Shown: positions 38,488-47,600 of the stretch, piece by piece
Layout: each line of letters starts with the position of its first letter
Position numbering within the stretch: position 1 is the stretch's first letter
Source: an uncultured Glaciecola sp.
GTDB lineage: Bacteria; Pseudomonadota; Gammaproteobacteria; Enterobacterales; Alteromonadaceae
DNA length: 64,000 nucleotides
NCBI GenBank assembly: GCA_947496235.1
Contig: CANMCE010000005.1
Location: forward strand, 124,001-188,000
Reading direction: 5' to 3'
Program-made: the position numbers and the translations under genes
Notes under the pieces: model-generated
Seen by the model: only the letters and a program-made list of their open reading frames with translations
Databases searched by the model: none
What the model was told of the DNA's origin: nothing

Positions 38488-40553
38488 TGAAAAAAATACT
38501 CCGAATAAAATTAAAAAAAGAAAGAGTGATACTTTCTGACACACTTCCTTATGAAACTCCTATTACTTTTTCAAACCGCTTTTTCTATGATTTTATTGTT
38601 AGTAATAGTCTTGGTTGTATAATTGGAAAAGTTACATGGAAAAAGTTGGATGATGCCAATGATGCGGTAATTCATCTACTATTTGGATTAAGCGAAGAGG
38701 AAAAAAATGACATTGCAGAAGATGGTGAATTTAGAAGCTTCGAAATAAAAAATGGAACACTGATAACTGTACCGTTCCAGTATGGAATCAGCCACAAAGA
38801 GGATAGTTATAGAAAGCTTTCTGTTCCTCACCCTCGAAACCAACTTCAAGTCATAGAATTCTACGACAAATTCAAAGAGCTAATACTGTACTACTCGATT
38901 AGATCCAACTTTAGTCTGAGACATCCCTCTAGAATAGCTAACACAAGACTATTCGATGACGAGAGAAAGAGCGCATCTGTAATTCTATCAAATCAATTCG
39001 ATAAAAGTATCGCTTATAAGAATAAACATATTAAGTCATTTTTTGGATATCAAAAAATACGAAATATCCATGAGTTTTTTGAATCATCAACTTACCATCA
39101 GTGTGAAAAACGTTACAACTCAATGGCTCAACTTGATGTTTCGAAATGTTTTGACTCAATTTACACTCACTCAATAGCATGGGCAACGCTAGGCAAAGAT
39201 GTTGTTAAAGATGAATTAGCCAATGCGGGTATTAAGTCTTTGAATAATAGCTTTGCAAACGAGTTTGATTTATTGATGCAAAAGCAAAACTATAATGAGA
39301 CGAATGGAATATTAATTGGACCAGAGGTTTCAAGGATATTTGCAGAATTGATTCTTCAAAAAGTTGATTTTAATCTTGAGGAAGCTCTAGGAAAAGCATC
39401 AATATATAGAGATTTGCATTATTCTATTTTTAGGTATGTTGATGACTACTTTGTATTCTTCAATGATAAGAAGGTTTACAAGGTCATTGTTGACTCACTT
39501 GTGGATTGTCTTTCGAGTTATAAGTTAGGTCTTAACACAGAAAAGGAATTAATATATTCGAAACCAATCATTACTGAGATAACTATTGCAAAGAGAAAAA
39601 TTTCTGAATTGCTAAATGACAAGATAAAGATTGAAGTTGAAACTGATGATGACCGATTAGATGACCAAGGTAGGGCAATTAAAACTGGGAAGATTTTTAT
39701 TCATGGAAAAACGCTTATTACCTCATATAAATCTATACTATCTGAAAGTGGAACCGAATATAAAAGTGTCATCAACTATACATTGACGATCGTTGAGTCA
39801 AAGTTGAAATCGATATTTAAAAAGTATTCAGAAATAGAAAGTGAATACAAAACTAAGCGAGACCTTTTAGATGCAATTGATGCTTGCATAGAGTTTTGCT
39901 TCTTCATATACAATGTTGCTCCAAGAGCTAACACAACAATTAAACTAAGCCGTGTACTTAAACAGATTATTGAGTTCTGCAAGAGTAAACTTGTAGACGT
40001 CGATGAGATGCATCACGCATTTAAAAGTATCTCTGATAACGTATCATTTGTGATTCACAAATACGAAACACAAAATTATACACAAGTTGAAACGCTTTAC
40101 TTGTTGACAGTTATATCCGAACTCGGAAAAGACTATTGGTTAACGGAGCCTACCTTAGTGAAGTATTTTGGTGGTAGGTATGAGACAAAGAGAACAATAT
40201 CATTTGATGATAGTCTCAACTACTTCTCAATAACAGTTATCCTCTTTTATATGAAGAATAAGAAGAGATATGACAGGGCTAGAAAGGGGATAAAGAGAAT
40301 CATCAAAACGAAGTTGACCGCACCCGGTATCTCAATACGAAAAGACACCGAGGCGTATCTTCTTTTAATGGATTGCATTAGTTGTCCGTATTTGGAAGAT
40401 AACTTCAAACGCACGTTACTTAAGCATTTTGGAATAGGGAAAAGAAAACTTCAAACCGAGATTATGGCTTTGAGGGACAATTGGTTTACGAAATGGAAAG
40501 ATTTCAGCTTTGCTGAGGAGCTTGACTCTAAACAAAGCGACGAAGTATATTAG
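38478..40553 (+). CDS. drt3b: Reverse transcriptase Drt3b (UG8-like), DRT type 3 defence
   Basis: 691 residues; its ATG overlaps the end of drt3a by 10 bp, so the two are translationally coupled. RT motif A is AQLDVSKCFDSIYTHS (about 214-229), B is GILIGPEVSRIFAELIL (about 276-292) and C is FRYVDDYFVFF (about 318-328). A helical C-terminal half (about 430-691) resembles the alpha-repeat tails of DRT/Abi RTs. The codon use is AT-rich. Partner RT of the DRT3 pair; a candidate ncRNA follows. Confidence 0.8.
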   Translation: MVVVKKILRIKLKKERVILSDTLPYETPITFSNRFFYDFIVSNSLGCIIGKVTWKKLDDANDAVIHLLFGLSEEEKNDIAEDGEFRSFEIKNGTLITVPFQYGISHKEDSYRKLSVPHPRNQLQVIEFYDKFKELILYYSIRSNFSLRHPSRIANTRLFDDERKSASVILSNQFDKSIAYKNKHIKSFFGYQKIRNIHEFFESSTYHQCEKRYNSMAQLDVSKCFDSIYTHSIAWATLGKDVVKDELANAGIKSLNNSFANEFDLLMQKQNYNETNGILIGPEVSRIFAELILQKVDFNLEEALGKASIYRDLHYSIFRYVDDYFVFFNDKKVYKVIVDSLVDCLSSYKLGLNTEKELIYSKPIITEITIAKRKISELLNDKIKIEVETDDDRLDDQGRAIKTGKIFIHGKTLITSYKSILSESGTEYKSVINYTLTIVESKLKSIFKKYSEIESEYKTKRDLLDAIDACIEFCFFIYNVAPRANTTIKLSRVLKQIIEFCKSKLVDVDEMHHAFKSISDNVSFVIHKYETQNYTQVETLYLLTVISELGKDYWLTEPTLVKYFGGRYETKRTISFDDSLNYFSITVILFYMKNKKRYDRARKGIKRIIKTKLTAPGISIRKDTEAYLLLMDCISCPYLEDNFKRTLLKHFGIGKRKLQTEIMALRDNWFTKWKDFSFAEELDSKQSDEVY

Positions 40554-40555
40554 GT

Positions 40556-40760
40556 GTACTTCGCATCGGCCCACCGCTAATGACTGTAGGCAGTTACACA
40601 CACTCGCGAAGCGCAGTGTCAGGTCCTATGAATGGACGGCGTTGTTAAGGCAGTCCGGTGTCGAGCTGCTTCCAACTATTACTAACAAATGAGAGGCTTG
40701 CGAAGCAGGCTCCTAAGCGAGACTGTATTCAATTCTGGCAATGATCCATAACAGTCATTG
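40556..40760 (+). ncRNA. Candidate DRT3 ncRNA with an ACACACAC tract
   Basis: The 317 bp between drt3b and the IS256 remnant has no ORF but is hairpin-rich: GTCC-tatgaat-GGAC (40623-40637), GCG-aa-CGC around 40605-40612, and GAGGCTTGC-gaa-GCAGGCTC (about 40692-40711). An uninterrupted (AC)4 tract lies at 40596-40603. As I recall, DRT3 carries an ncRNA whose AC repeat templates poly(GT) synthesis by one RT. Boundaries are guesses. Confidence 0.5.
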
Positions 40761-40818
40761 GATAACTAGCCATGTATTGCCCGTTTCAGACTACAAGCTA
40801 TAGTTCGCTAAATCGTAA

Positions 40819-40855
40819 ATAGGTCACGTTAATAAGCATTAACGTCATCTATAAA
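40819..40855. repeat. 37-bp palindromic repeat, copy 1
   Basis: Its centre is ACGTTAAT-aagc-ATTAACGT (40826-40845), an 8-bp perfect inverted repeat. The 37-bp block matches 54593-54629 at 30 of 37 positions in the same orientation. It lies 17 bp left of the IS256 remnant. Function unknown. Confidence 0.6.
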
Positions 40856-40871
40856 TCAGTAAAATATGCTA

Positions 40872-41607
40872 GAGACTGTAACTAATTTTGTGTAACTGCC
40901 TATCGTCAATTACTCTAGTATGAGATAAGGATATGTAAATGCAAATGAACAAGAAAGAGCTTGAAGCTTTCGCTAAAGAAGCTGCCAAAGGTATTAAAAC
41001 CCCTGAAGATTTAAATGAATTTAGCCAAATGTTGAAAAAGGTCACTGTTGAAGCCGCACTCAATGCTGAAATGGATGAACATTTAGGTTACGAGAAACAC
41101 GCGAAATCACTTGGCAAAAACAGCCGAAATGGCAAATCCAGTAAACGCATCAAAACTGAAGATGGCGAGTTTGAACTGGATACACCGCGAGACAGAGAGG
41201 GCTCATTCGAACCTAAGCTCGTGAAAAAACATCAATCCCGATTTACCTCGATGGACGACAAAATCCTATGGCTTTATGCTCAGGGCATGAGCACTCGAGA
41301 AATCGTAAACGCCTTTGATGAATGGTATGGTGCTGAGATATCGCCCACACTAATTTCACGCGTCACCAACGCCGTGATGGAAAAAGTGATTGAGTGGCAG
41401 TCCAGACCGCTCGACCCGGTTTATCCAATTGTGTACCTCGATTGTATTGTGGTGAAAATTCGACAAGATAAGCGGGTTATCAACAAATCTATCTTCTTAG
41501 CCCTTGGCATCAACACCGAAGGTCAAAAAGAGCTGATGGGCATGTGGGTAGCCGAAAACGAAGGTGCCAAGTTCTGGTTGAATGTGCTCACTGTGAATTT
41601 GCTTGAC
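40872..41607 (+). mobile_element. Truncated IS256-family insertion sequence
   Basis: The left end begins GAGACTGTAACTAATTTTGT, similar to IS256-family terminal repeats of marine gammaproteobacteria, 67 bp before the transposase start. The right half, including the rest of the transposase and the right terminal repeat, is absent. Confidence 0.65.
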
Positions 41608-41643
41608 CACGTCAGGATTACGAAAACAGATTTAAAGGACTGA
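40939..41643 (+). pseudogene. IS256-family transposase, C-terminally truncated
   Basis: 234 codons, where a full IS256 transposase has about 400. Residues 1-218 are typical (VTVEAALNAEMDEHLGYEKH, LDTPRDREGSFEPKLVKKHQ, YLDCIVVKIRQDKRVINKS with the first catalytic Asp, then ENEGAKFWLNVLT). After FWLNVLT (41592) the frame reads into unrelated sequence and stops after 16 codons. The second Asp and the Glu of the DDE triad are missing, so it is inactive. Confidence 0.85.
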
Positions 41644-41654
41644 TTGATAAGTAA

Positions 41655-41689
41655 GCGGAACTGCAACATACCGAGAGTTTGAGTTCCGC
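41655..41689. repeat. Inverted repeat between IS256 remnant and the TNT-like gene
   Basis: GCGGAACT at 41655-41662 and AGTTCCGC at 41682-41689 are perfectly complementary with a 19-nt loop. It lies just past the 3' end of the TNT-like gene and may be its terminator. Confidence 0.4.
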
Positions 41690-41697
41690 CACCATTT

Positions 41698-42270
41698 TTA
41701 CTTGGCTACCTTCAAGTGTCCGCTATTGACTAGTTCCCTAACCGAAAGCGGCAGCTTATGCTGCATGCCACCACCTTTCATACCAAAAGCCGGCGCTGCT
41801 TGCCCGTGCCAATTAGGAATAGGCTTAACGACCTTGTAATTCGTGGTTGCCATACGTTCACTGCCGCGCGGCAACGAACGCTGGGTAAAGGGCGTTCCTT
41901 TTGGAGAAACGAACCTACCCGAGTCATCACCGATACGGCTGAGTTTTGCGCCGGGCGGAAGCACACCGCGAGTCTTAGTTACAAAACCATCATTCTTCGG
42001 CCAACCACCGTAAGATTTTATATTATAAGTGCGCGCTAATGGTTGACTTACTTTAGGCATGACAACTGCAGTTTTGAATGTACTTTTTACTGCTAAAGGC
42101 CTCATCGAATTCGCGACGGTTGCAGGCTTCGTTGTCTTTACGACAGCCTTTGCGAGCGCCGTTGCTGCTCCCGCATGGACAGGCGGGGATGCTATGGTTG
42201 TCATTGCCATGAGCAATAACGTATAACTGCAACATTTCTTCAGTTTTTGGTGAGAGATATTTATTTTCAT
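41698..42270 (-). CDS. Secreted TNT-domain-like protein (putative NAD+ glycohydrolase toxin)
   Basis: 190 residues. A signal peptide (CSYTLLLMAMTTIASPPVHA) and a 55-residue linker are followed by residues about 85-190 that match the TNT (DUF4237) pattern: GWPKNDGFV, LPPGAKLSRIGDDSGRFVSP, GTPFTQRSLP, then APAFGMKGGGMQHKLPLSVR and a final NSGHL. In the tuberculosis necrotizing toxin this fold hydrolyses NAD+, with key Arg, Tyr and Gln residues; Arg (GRFVSP) and Gln (GGGMQ) positions are present here. No immunity gene is recognisable next to it. The fold is inferred from pattern recognition. Confidence 0.65.
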   Translation of the reverse strand: MKINISHQKLKKCCSYTLLLMAMTTIASPPVHAGAATALAKAVVKTTKPATVANSMRPLAVKSTFKTAVVMPKVSQPLARTYNIKSYGGWPKNDGFVTKTRGVLPPGAKLSRIGDDSGRFVSPKGTPFTQRSLPRGSERMATTNYKVVKPIPNWHGQAAPAFGMKGGGMQHKLPLSVRELVNSGHLKVAK

Positions 42271-42495
42271 AGGAAGTCCTCTAATTCAAAGGTCAATTAT
42301 GAGTATGGTGAACAAATCACTACACTCATAGGTCTATCGCAATTGAGAACCATCAAATAAAATTTTTTTTTATATTTTTGTTCTAGCGTAGGCAAATTTC
42401 TTAACTGTCCAATCTTTGACAACTATTTCATAAGCGAAAGTTATGGAAGGTCCGAATAAGTCCTGCAATCTGCTCCTCAATCATCATCTTAACAT

Positions 42496-42625
42496 TTAGT
42501 CCACGCGAACCAAGTTCGCCAACGTAAATAATATGGCCAATTGGCTGTCGTTTTTCTCCCTTATAGCGAGCTTTGATAAAGCCAAACTGGCATTTGATGA
42601 TGCTCGTGAACAATCCTCATGTCCA
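42496..42625 (-). pseudogene. IS5-family transposase 3' remnant
   Basis: Reading on the minus strand, two frames give [15 protein letters not shown] and then NDSQLAILFTLANLVRVD. Together they match the last 40 residues of the IS5 transposase at 52612-53574 ([15 protein letters not shown]...[18 protein letters not shown]). The rest of the element is gone and there is a frameshift. DNA identity to the other copy is visibly high over the first 45 bp. Confidence 0.8.
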
Positions 42626-42661
42626 ATTGACATAGTGTTTTTTAACGCCATAGATGTAGGG

Positions 42662-43303
42662 CTAATCAGAACTAATTTCGCCGAATTCAAATGTAATACT
42701 CTTCAAGCTGGACCACTGCTCTTTAGTAAAGATACGGGTGGCTACAGCATCATTAGACCCTGTGGGCAATAAACATTCCATTACTGCCTGATCGCCGCCG
42801 GTTGGTTTCCAGGCAATAGTAATCGGATTTTGACACACGTCATCAACATGGATCCGGAAGCGCACGGTGATATCTCCGGTCATTGGATTAGTTCGATTCT
42901 CCAACATCACAGCCACATCACATTGCCGGGTTGGCACACTATTGCGTATAGGCTCATCAGCATTGTCGTCTTTATCGGAACTACTGGCCGCCAAAGCAGC
43001 AGGAACGCTGGGATTTATAAGCTTTTTCGGTGGAAACAGCTCAATGACATTGCCAAGTGAAGAAATATCATTTTCTTTGTTTAATCCGTTCACTTCCTTG
43101 AGGTGCTCATAGTAGGCTATTGCAGCGTCCATATTCTTTTCAATTAGCTCATAGTCTGAGTCGTTTAAGTCAGAAATATGCTTTATTGATAGAATTCTTC
43201 TTGCCTGTGCTAGCGATATAGGTGCAGACCGCCCTTCGCCAAACAGCATGTCTGCAATCCCTAGTGTTTCGTATATTTTTCGTTTCACAGTGTTCATTTT
43301 CAT
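42662..43303 (-). CDS. Unknown 213-residue protein, partner of the sigma-like protein
   Basis: I do not recognise this family. The N-terminal half is helical and charged (KRKIYETLGIADMLFGEG, SDYELIEKNMDAAIAYYEHL). A low-complexity linker (AALAASSSDKDDNADE) leads to a strand-rich C-terminal third (GDITVRFRIHVDD, PITIAWKPTGGDQAVM, SLKSITFEFGEISSD). It starts 5 bp after the sigma-like gene stop, so the two are almost surely co-translated. By context it may be an inhibitor or adaptor of that protein; this is inference only. Confidence 0.6.
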   Translation of the reverse strand: MKMNTVKRKIYETLGIADMLFGEGRSAPISLAQARRILSIKHISDLNDSDYELIEKNMDAAIAYYEHLKEVNGLNKENDISSLGNVIELFPPKKLINPSVPAALAASSSDKDDNADEPIRNSVPTRQCDVAVMLENRTNPMTGDITVRFRIHVDDVCQNPITIAWKPTGGDQAVMECLLPTGSNDAVATRIFTKEQWSSLKSITFEFGEISSD

Positions 43304-43308
43304 TGCAC

Positions 43309-44478
43309 CTATTGCTTGGGTTTCTTGCCGGTAAGAAAGCTAATTAGCCCATCAAGTACTGTACCTGAGTCGTCAACACCTGCGTCTTCAAGTGCCTTCT
43401 CAAGATCGGCCAATACTCGTTTTATCATGTAGGGGATGTTTGTTTCCTTTATTTCTCTTTTAGATTCAAACTCCTCTCGAAGCGCCTGAGCGATTTTTTC
43501 ATGTGAGTACTCTTCAACGTACTTCTGCAAAAACAGAAATTTATCCTCTTTCGACAAAGCCTTATCTAGAGCAGAAAATAAAAATTGAGCCTGGGAGTAA
43601 GCCTCAAGTGAACTAAAGTCTCCAGTGGCCGGATTAAAAGTCTCGCATAAATCGTCGTCCACATTTATATTTGATGTTTCGTCGTCTATTGATCCAATTC
43701 TGGACTCGCGATAAAAAGCATTAATAATGCGACCATGAATGGTATTAGAGAAACGACTACCATAGTATCCTAGCTCAGGATCGAATTTAGCTTTAATCTC
43801 ACCGACAAGCTTATCTTGATTGAGTCGTAGCTGGACAAAGTCAGAAACAGCATTCTCGCCGAATTCTTCGTTGTGTTCACGAAGCTGTTTCATAGCCTGA
43901 CTTCTGAGCACCTTACGCTCTTCTGGCGTAATACCCGGATCAAGCCATAAAATGGATAAAAATTTACGTTCAGCTTGCTTAACGTAAAAGTCAATTTCTT
44001 GATCAGTTAAATCTTCTGTTTCTAGATCACCTGCTATGTACTTGACAGTAGAAATTAGAAGAGAAAGTGAATCTTCATAGATGTGCAATGAGTATGATTT
44101 GAATAAGGATTCGTAATATTCGCCCGTGTTTACATAGTTCTTTGCCGCCTCGCTTACGAGTCTCTGAGGCCGATAAATTAAATCTATATAAAATGGATTG
44201 ATCTTTTGTTTTTCGAGTAATTTTCCTGCGATCTCGCGTCGAGCGCCAGCGAACAGGCCATTAGACAAAGTTTCACTTGCTCTTTCAAACCAGGCTCGCC
44301 TTTTATCGTATGATGAGCTTAGCAATTCATTTGAAACTTCTGAAAGCAACTCTTCTGATATGGCAGGATCATTAATACTTTCATCCATGTAGACGCCAAT
44401 ATTCCGTTTTTCTACAATCTGGCTACCCAAATACAATTTGTCTTTAAGGTATTGTGCAGTTGACTTAGGCTTTTTCAT
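43309..44478 (-). CDS. Sigma-70-like regulatory protein (tentative)
   Basis: 389 residues. Residues about 215-262 (VQLRLNQDKLVGEIKAKFDP...RFSNTIHGRIINAFYRES) resemble sigma region 2. After an acidic linker, about 305-335 (LDKALSKEDKFLFLQKYVEE, YSHEKIAQAL) resemble region 4.1/4.2. The N-terminal 200 residues are helical and unfamiliar. Strong ribosome site (AAGGAA). Two TACA/TGTA palindromes lie 42-73 bp upstream. It is downstream of a Lon-STAND protein, recalling protease-controlled sigma/anti-sigma modules. Another helical DNA-binding protein is possible. Confidence 0.55.
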   Translation of the reverse strand: MKKPKSTAQYLKDKLYLGSQIVEKRNIGVYMDESINDPAISEELLSEVSNELLSSSYDKRRAWFERASETLSNGLFAGARREIAGKLLEKQKINPFYIDLIYRPQRLVSEAAKNYVNTGEYYESLFKSYSLHIYEDSLSLLISTVKYIAGDLETEDLTDQEIDFYVKQAERKFLSILWLDPGITPEERKVLRSQAMKQLREHNEEFGENAVSDFVQLRLNQDKLVGEIKAKFDPELGYYGSRFSNTIHGRIINAFYRESRIGSIDDETSNINVDDDLCETFNPATGDFSSLEAYSQAQFLFSALDKALSKEDKFLFLQKYVEEYSHEKIAQALREEFESKREIKETNIPYMIKRVLADLEKALEDAGVDDSGTVLDGLISFLTGKKPKQ

Positions 44479-44519
44479 ATTAGTTTCCTTGTTTCTTATA
44501 CTGCTAGCCTAGTATGAAT

Positions 44520-44551
44520 TACAATATGTAATTTTCTACATATCATATGTA
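44520..44551. promoter_or_regulatory. Tandem TACA/TGTA palindromes upstream of the sigma-like gene
   Basis: TACA-ata-TGTA at 44520-44530 and TACATA-tca-TATGTA at 44537-44551 lie between the STAND gene stop and the sigma-like gene start. Two similar palindromes 17-21 bp centre to centre suggest an operator bound cooperatively on one face. The bound factor is unknown. Confidence 0.45.
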
Positions 44552-44634
44552 TGAACCCTTTAGTTATATTTTTCATTTTCTTAACTTCTCCAAAACAACC
44601 AAGTCACAAAACTAATCCACCGATAACTATTTTT

Positions 44635-47600
44635 TTAAAAAGCGGTTAATTTCTTAAATCTGTCAACTAAATCTTCTGTGCTTGGTGCATAATCTAAGAG
44701 GACGCTTGGGTAATTTTCTAATGGGCTATCAATAATCAAAGATTCATCATCGTAGACCTTTTGTGGGCAACCTGCGTAATACTCTGAATTATCAAAATAA
44801 TTATTCCGGTACTCATATTCTTTTTCTAAACTGGAAATATTCCAAATCTGACTTTGAAATCGGGTGAATATAAAAACAAAATCAAAATCCTTAGAAAAAC
44901 CAAAACACTTAATTTCATCTTTGTCATAGACCCCGAATTCGCCAACCTTCTTAAAGCTTAATGAATCCCACAGTGCCATTGTCAAATATCCTTCTGCCAT
45001 GTAGGTCTTCGCCAATAAATAACGTCCATTATCGCTGAAAGCATACTCGCCAGTATTTGTATCTGGGTCAGAATCTAAGTCGCCTAGCTTCTTACTGGAT
45101 TCAACATCATAAATACTAAGCCTATGATCAATGGTCACGGCAAGCCTATTACCATCAGGACTAAAAGCTACCGCCCAAGTATTACTAGATTGATTTGAAG
45201 GAAACATTTCTAGTTTACTAGGCTCAGTGAAACTTGGCAATTGATACAATGATACACCTCTTTTGTCGTCCTTAACTACAGCTTCAGTAAGTTGCCGATT
45301 AAAATACACACGGGTCAATGAGGTGAAATCTTGTAGCTTCTGACAGCCATTTTCTACCGTCCACAACGGCATAAATACTGATGTTCTATTATCAAACAAA
45401 ATCCGATTGCCATCAGAGCTAAATGTTGCATTCTTGTGTGTTTGAGAGAAATTACATATCGTATCTCCTGTCAAGGAGTCTATCATGTAGGTAGAATTTT
45501 CATCACTTAGTACAACCCGATTCCCATTAGGGCTAACAGCTAAAATTTCTGTGTAGCGCCCAAATTCATCGCGCTCTGCTAAAACTACTTTTGAATCTTT
45601 ATCTATAACAAGAAGCTTTTTGCTCACTGCCACAAAAACTAGTTTTTTGCTGCCAAGTCTTGCTAACTCAATTGAGCGAACTGGAAATTCTAGGAAATCA
45701 AGCTCTAATTTCTCACTGCTTCCAGGGATTCTCCAAATTTGAATCCCATTCTGTGTGGCTGTAAAAATTTCTTTGCCGTAGTCTTTTACAAAAACGCTCT
45801 CACTGCCACCCAAAAAGTCCTGAGAATATCCTATCTTCCCAGAATAAGATCCAGTATATTTGTTCCAGAAACCAATCTGATTTTTCGATACTGAAAGCAT
45901 ATTTCTATATCCATCAACAAATTTATATTTCTGAGCACCTTCTACGTGAACTTTAGTTGGGGAATAAACATTACCATCGCCATTAAAACGCCAAATTTTT
46001 ACCCCAATATTTGTTTCTGCCATGAGTCTTTCTTCATCTAAACTAATGGATATTCTTTTGGCAATAGCTCCGTATAAATGATAAGTTGAGGTCCGAGCTC
46101 CCGTCTTTGTATTGAACACGCCGATAGTATTATCAGATAAGCCTACGACTATCCTTTCTCCATTTGGGCTAAATATTGGAGTAGTCGTTGCTCTCAAGTC
46201 GTCACTTGGTGACGCGGTTTTGCCTCCCCTATCGTCAATGCTACCGACCATTAAGTGATCAATTTTACGATTCAAAGTATCCCACAGAACTACATTTCCT
46301 CGCTCATCTGAAGTTAGAATTTTTAATCCGTCTGGACTGAAAGTACCAGATGTCATGGGAAAGCGATGACAGCAAATATACCTCTTATTGTCGGAAGGTC
46401 TCTTTTCTTTAATAACGATGTGGTAAGAGTTATCAATGCATGACTGAACATTGAAATCCCAACAGCGACGCTTCTCTGGATAAATATAGAAATCCTTAAA
46501 CCTGTCTACTCTAAACCCATGCTGAAAGTGCAAATCAAACCCTTCATGCCATAGTCCAGTCTCGGAATTGAAAACTACTATATGTTCGCTTCCCGAATGC
46601 CCTTTTCCCAAAACTATGAAAATATCTTCATCATCGTGACCAAAATATGAATCTATATACTCTAGTCCCCAGTCATCATTTGCAAAAAAACTTGAGAGCT
46701 GATTTGGTTGCTTCTTCCCCACGAGAGATAATGAATGAAAGGACAACCCTGCGTTAAACAAGAAAGCTTTTTCTCCGTTACTACTAAAAGATATTCCGAA
46801 CAGTTTGTTAGGAAAAGGTCTTATCACGGAGACAATCATATATTCATTGAGGCTTTTCAACAGCGCTAATTTCGCATCATTGACGAATGGACGTCTTTGC
46901 ATAGTGGGTTTTGAATAGTCAGGCAGGGCCTTCAAAGCCAGCTTCCCTGCAGCCAGAGAGTTGCCTGATTCCATATATTTTTCTGCTCTACTTGCCAAGA
47001 GTCGACTTTCATTCTTCAGGCTATAATTTCTTTCAGACTCTGCAATCATCTTTTGCTGATCAGCTGTAATGGTCGAAACAGTTGCGGCCACCAATAGCCC
47101 AAACGCAAGAAATAATCCAAGAACCAGATGCCTAATAGTTCTCCGTTTTTTCTTTTTTATCCGAGAGCCAGTCCATGCCTTTATAATTAACCAATTTCGG
47201 ATGAGCATTTCGTGAGTAAAGCGCACCCGGTTCTGGCTATCCGTTATCAGCCGGTACTCCCGAAAGCGATTGAGCAATGCCTGGTGTTTTGGTGCTTTGA
47301 TACTGCTGACGTCACACGGTGTTTGGTACGCTGTACCGTTTTCAACATCGATGCCCAGTAGTTTATCGAACAGGGCGTAAAGATCGCGCTCCTCTCCTCT
47401 CACCACTACCTCCTTGTAGAGTTCATTTGCCCGGCTCTCTAGCAATTTACCTATCGAACCAATCGCCTCCCGGTAGCGGCCCAAGGTAAAACCCTCATTG
47501 AGCAGCTTCGCTTGCTTCAGGTAACGGTAAAACTCATCCAAGGCATACTGTAGGTGGGGTAGCGGGTCCTCCAATTCAGTCAGCACACTGAGAATGTGGG

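Noticed and set aside
37132-40553. Group II intron or retron interpretation of the RT pair
   Set aside because: No maturase/HNH domain or intron RNA ends; no msr-msd hairpin before a single short RT; two coupled RTs of 449 and 691 residues fit DRT3 better.
40554-40870. Short ORFs after drt3b (about 60 codons) as a third defence gene
   Set aside because: The frames overlap on both strands, have no ribosome site or coding bias, and coincide with hairpins; a non-coding RNA explains the stretch better.
41680-41695. Sequence ending GTTCCGCCACCA looks like a tRNA 3' end, hinting at a second att site
   Set aside because: The T-loop TTCRANN pattern and the rest of a cloverleaf are absent; the complementarity is better explained by the hairpin with 41655-41662.
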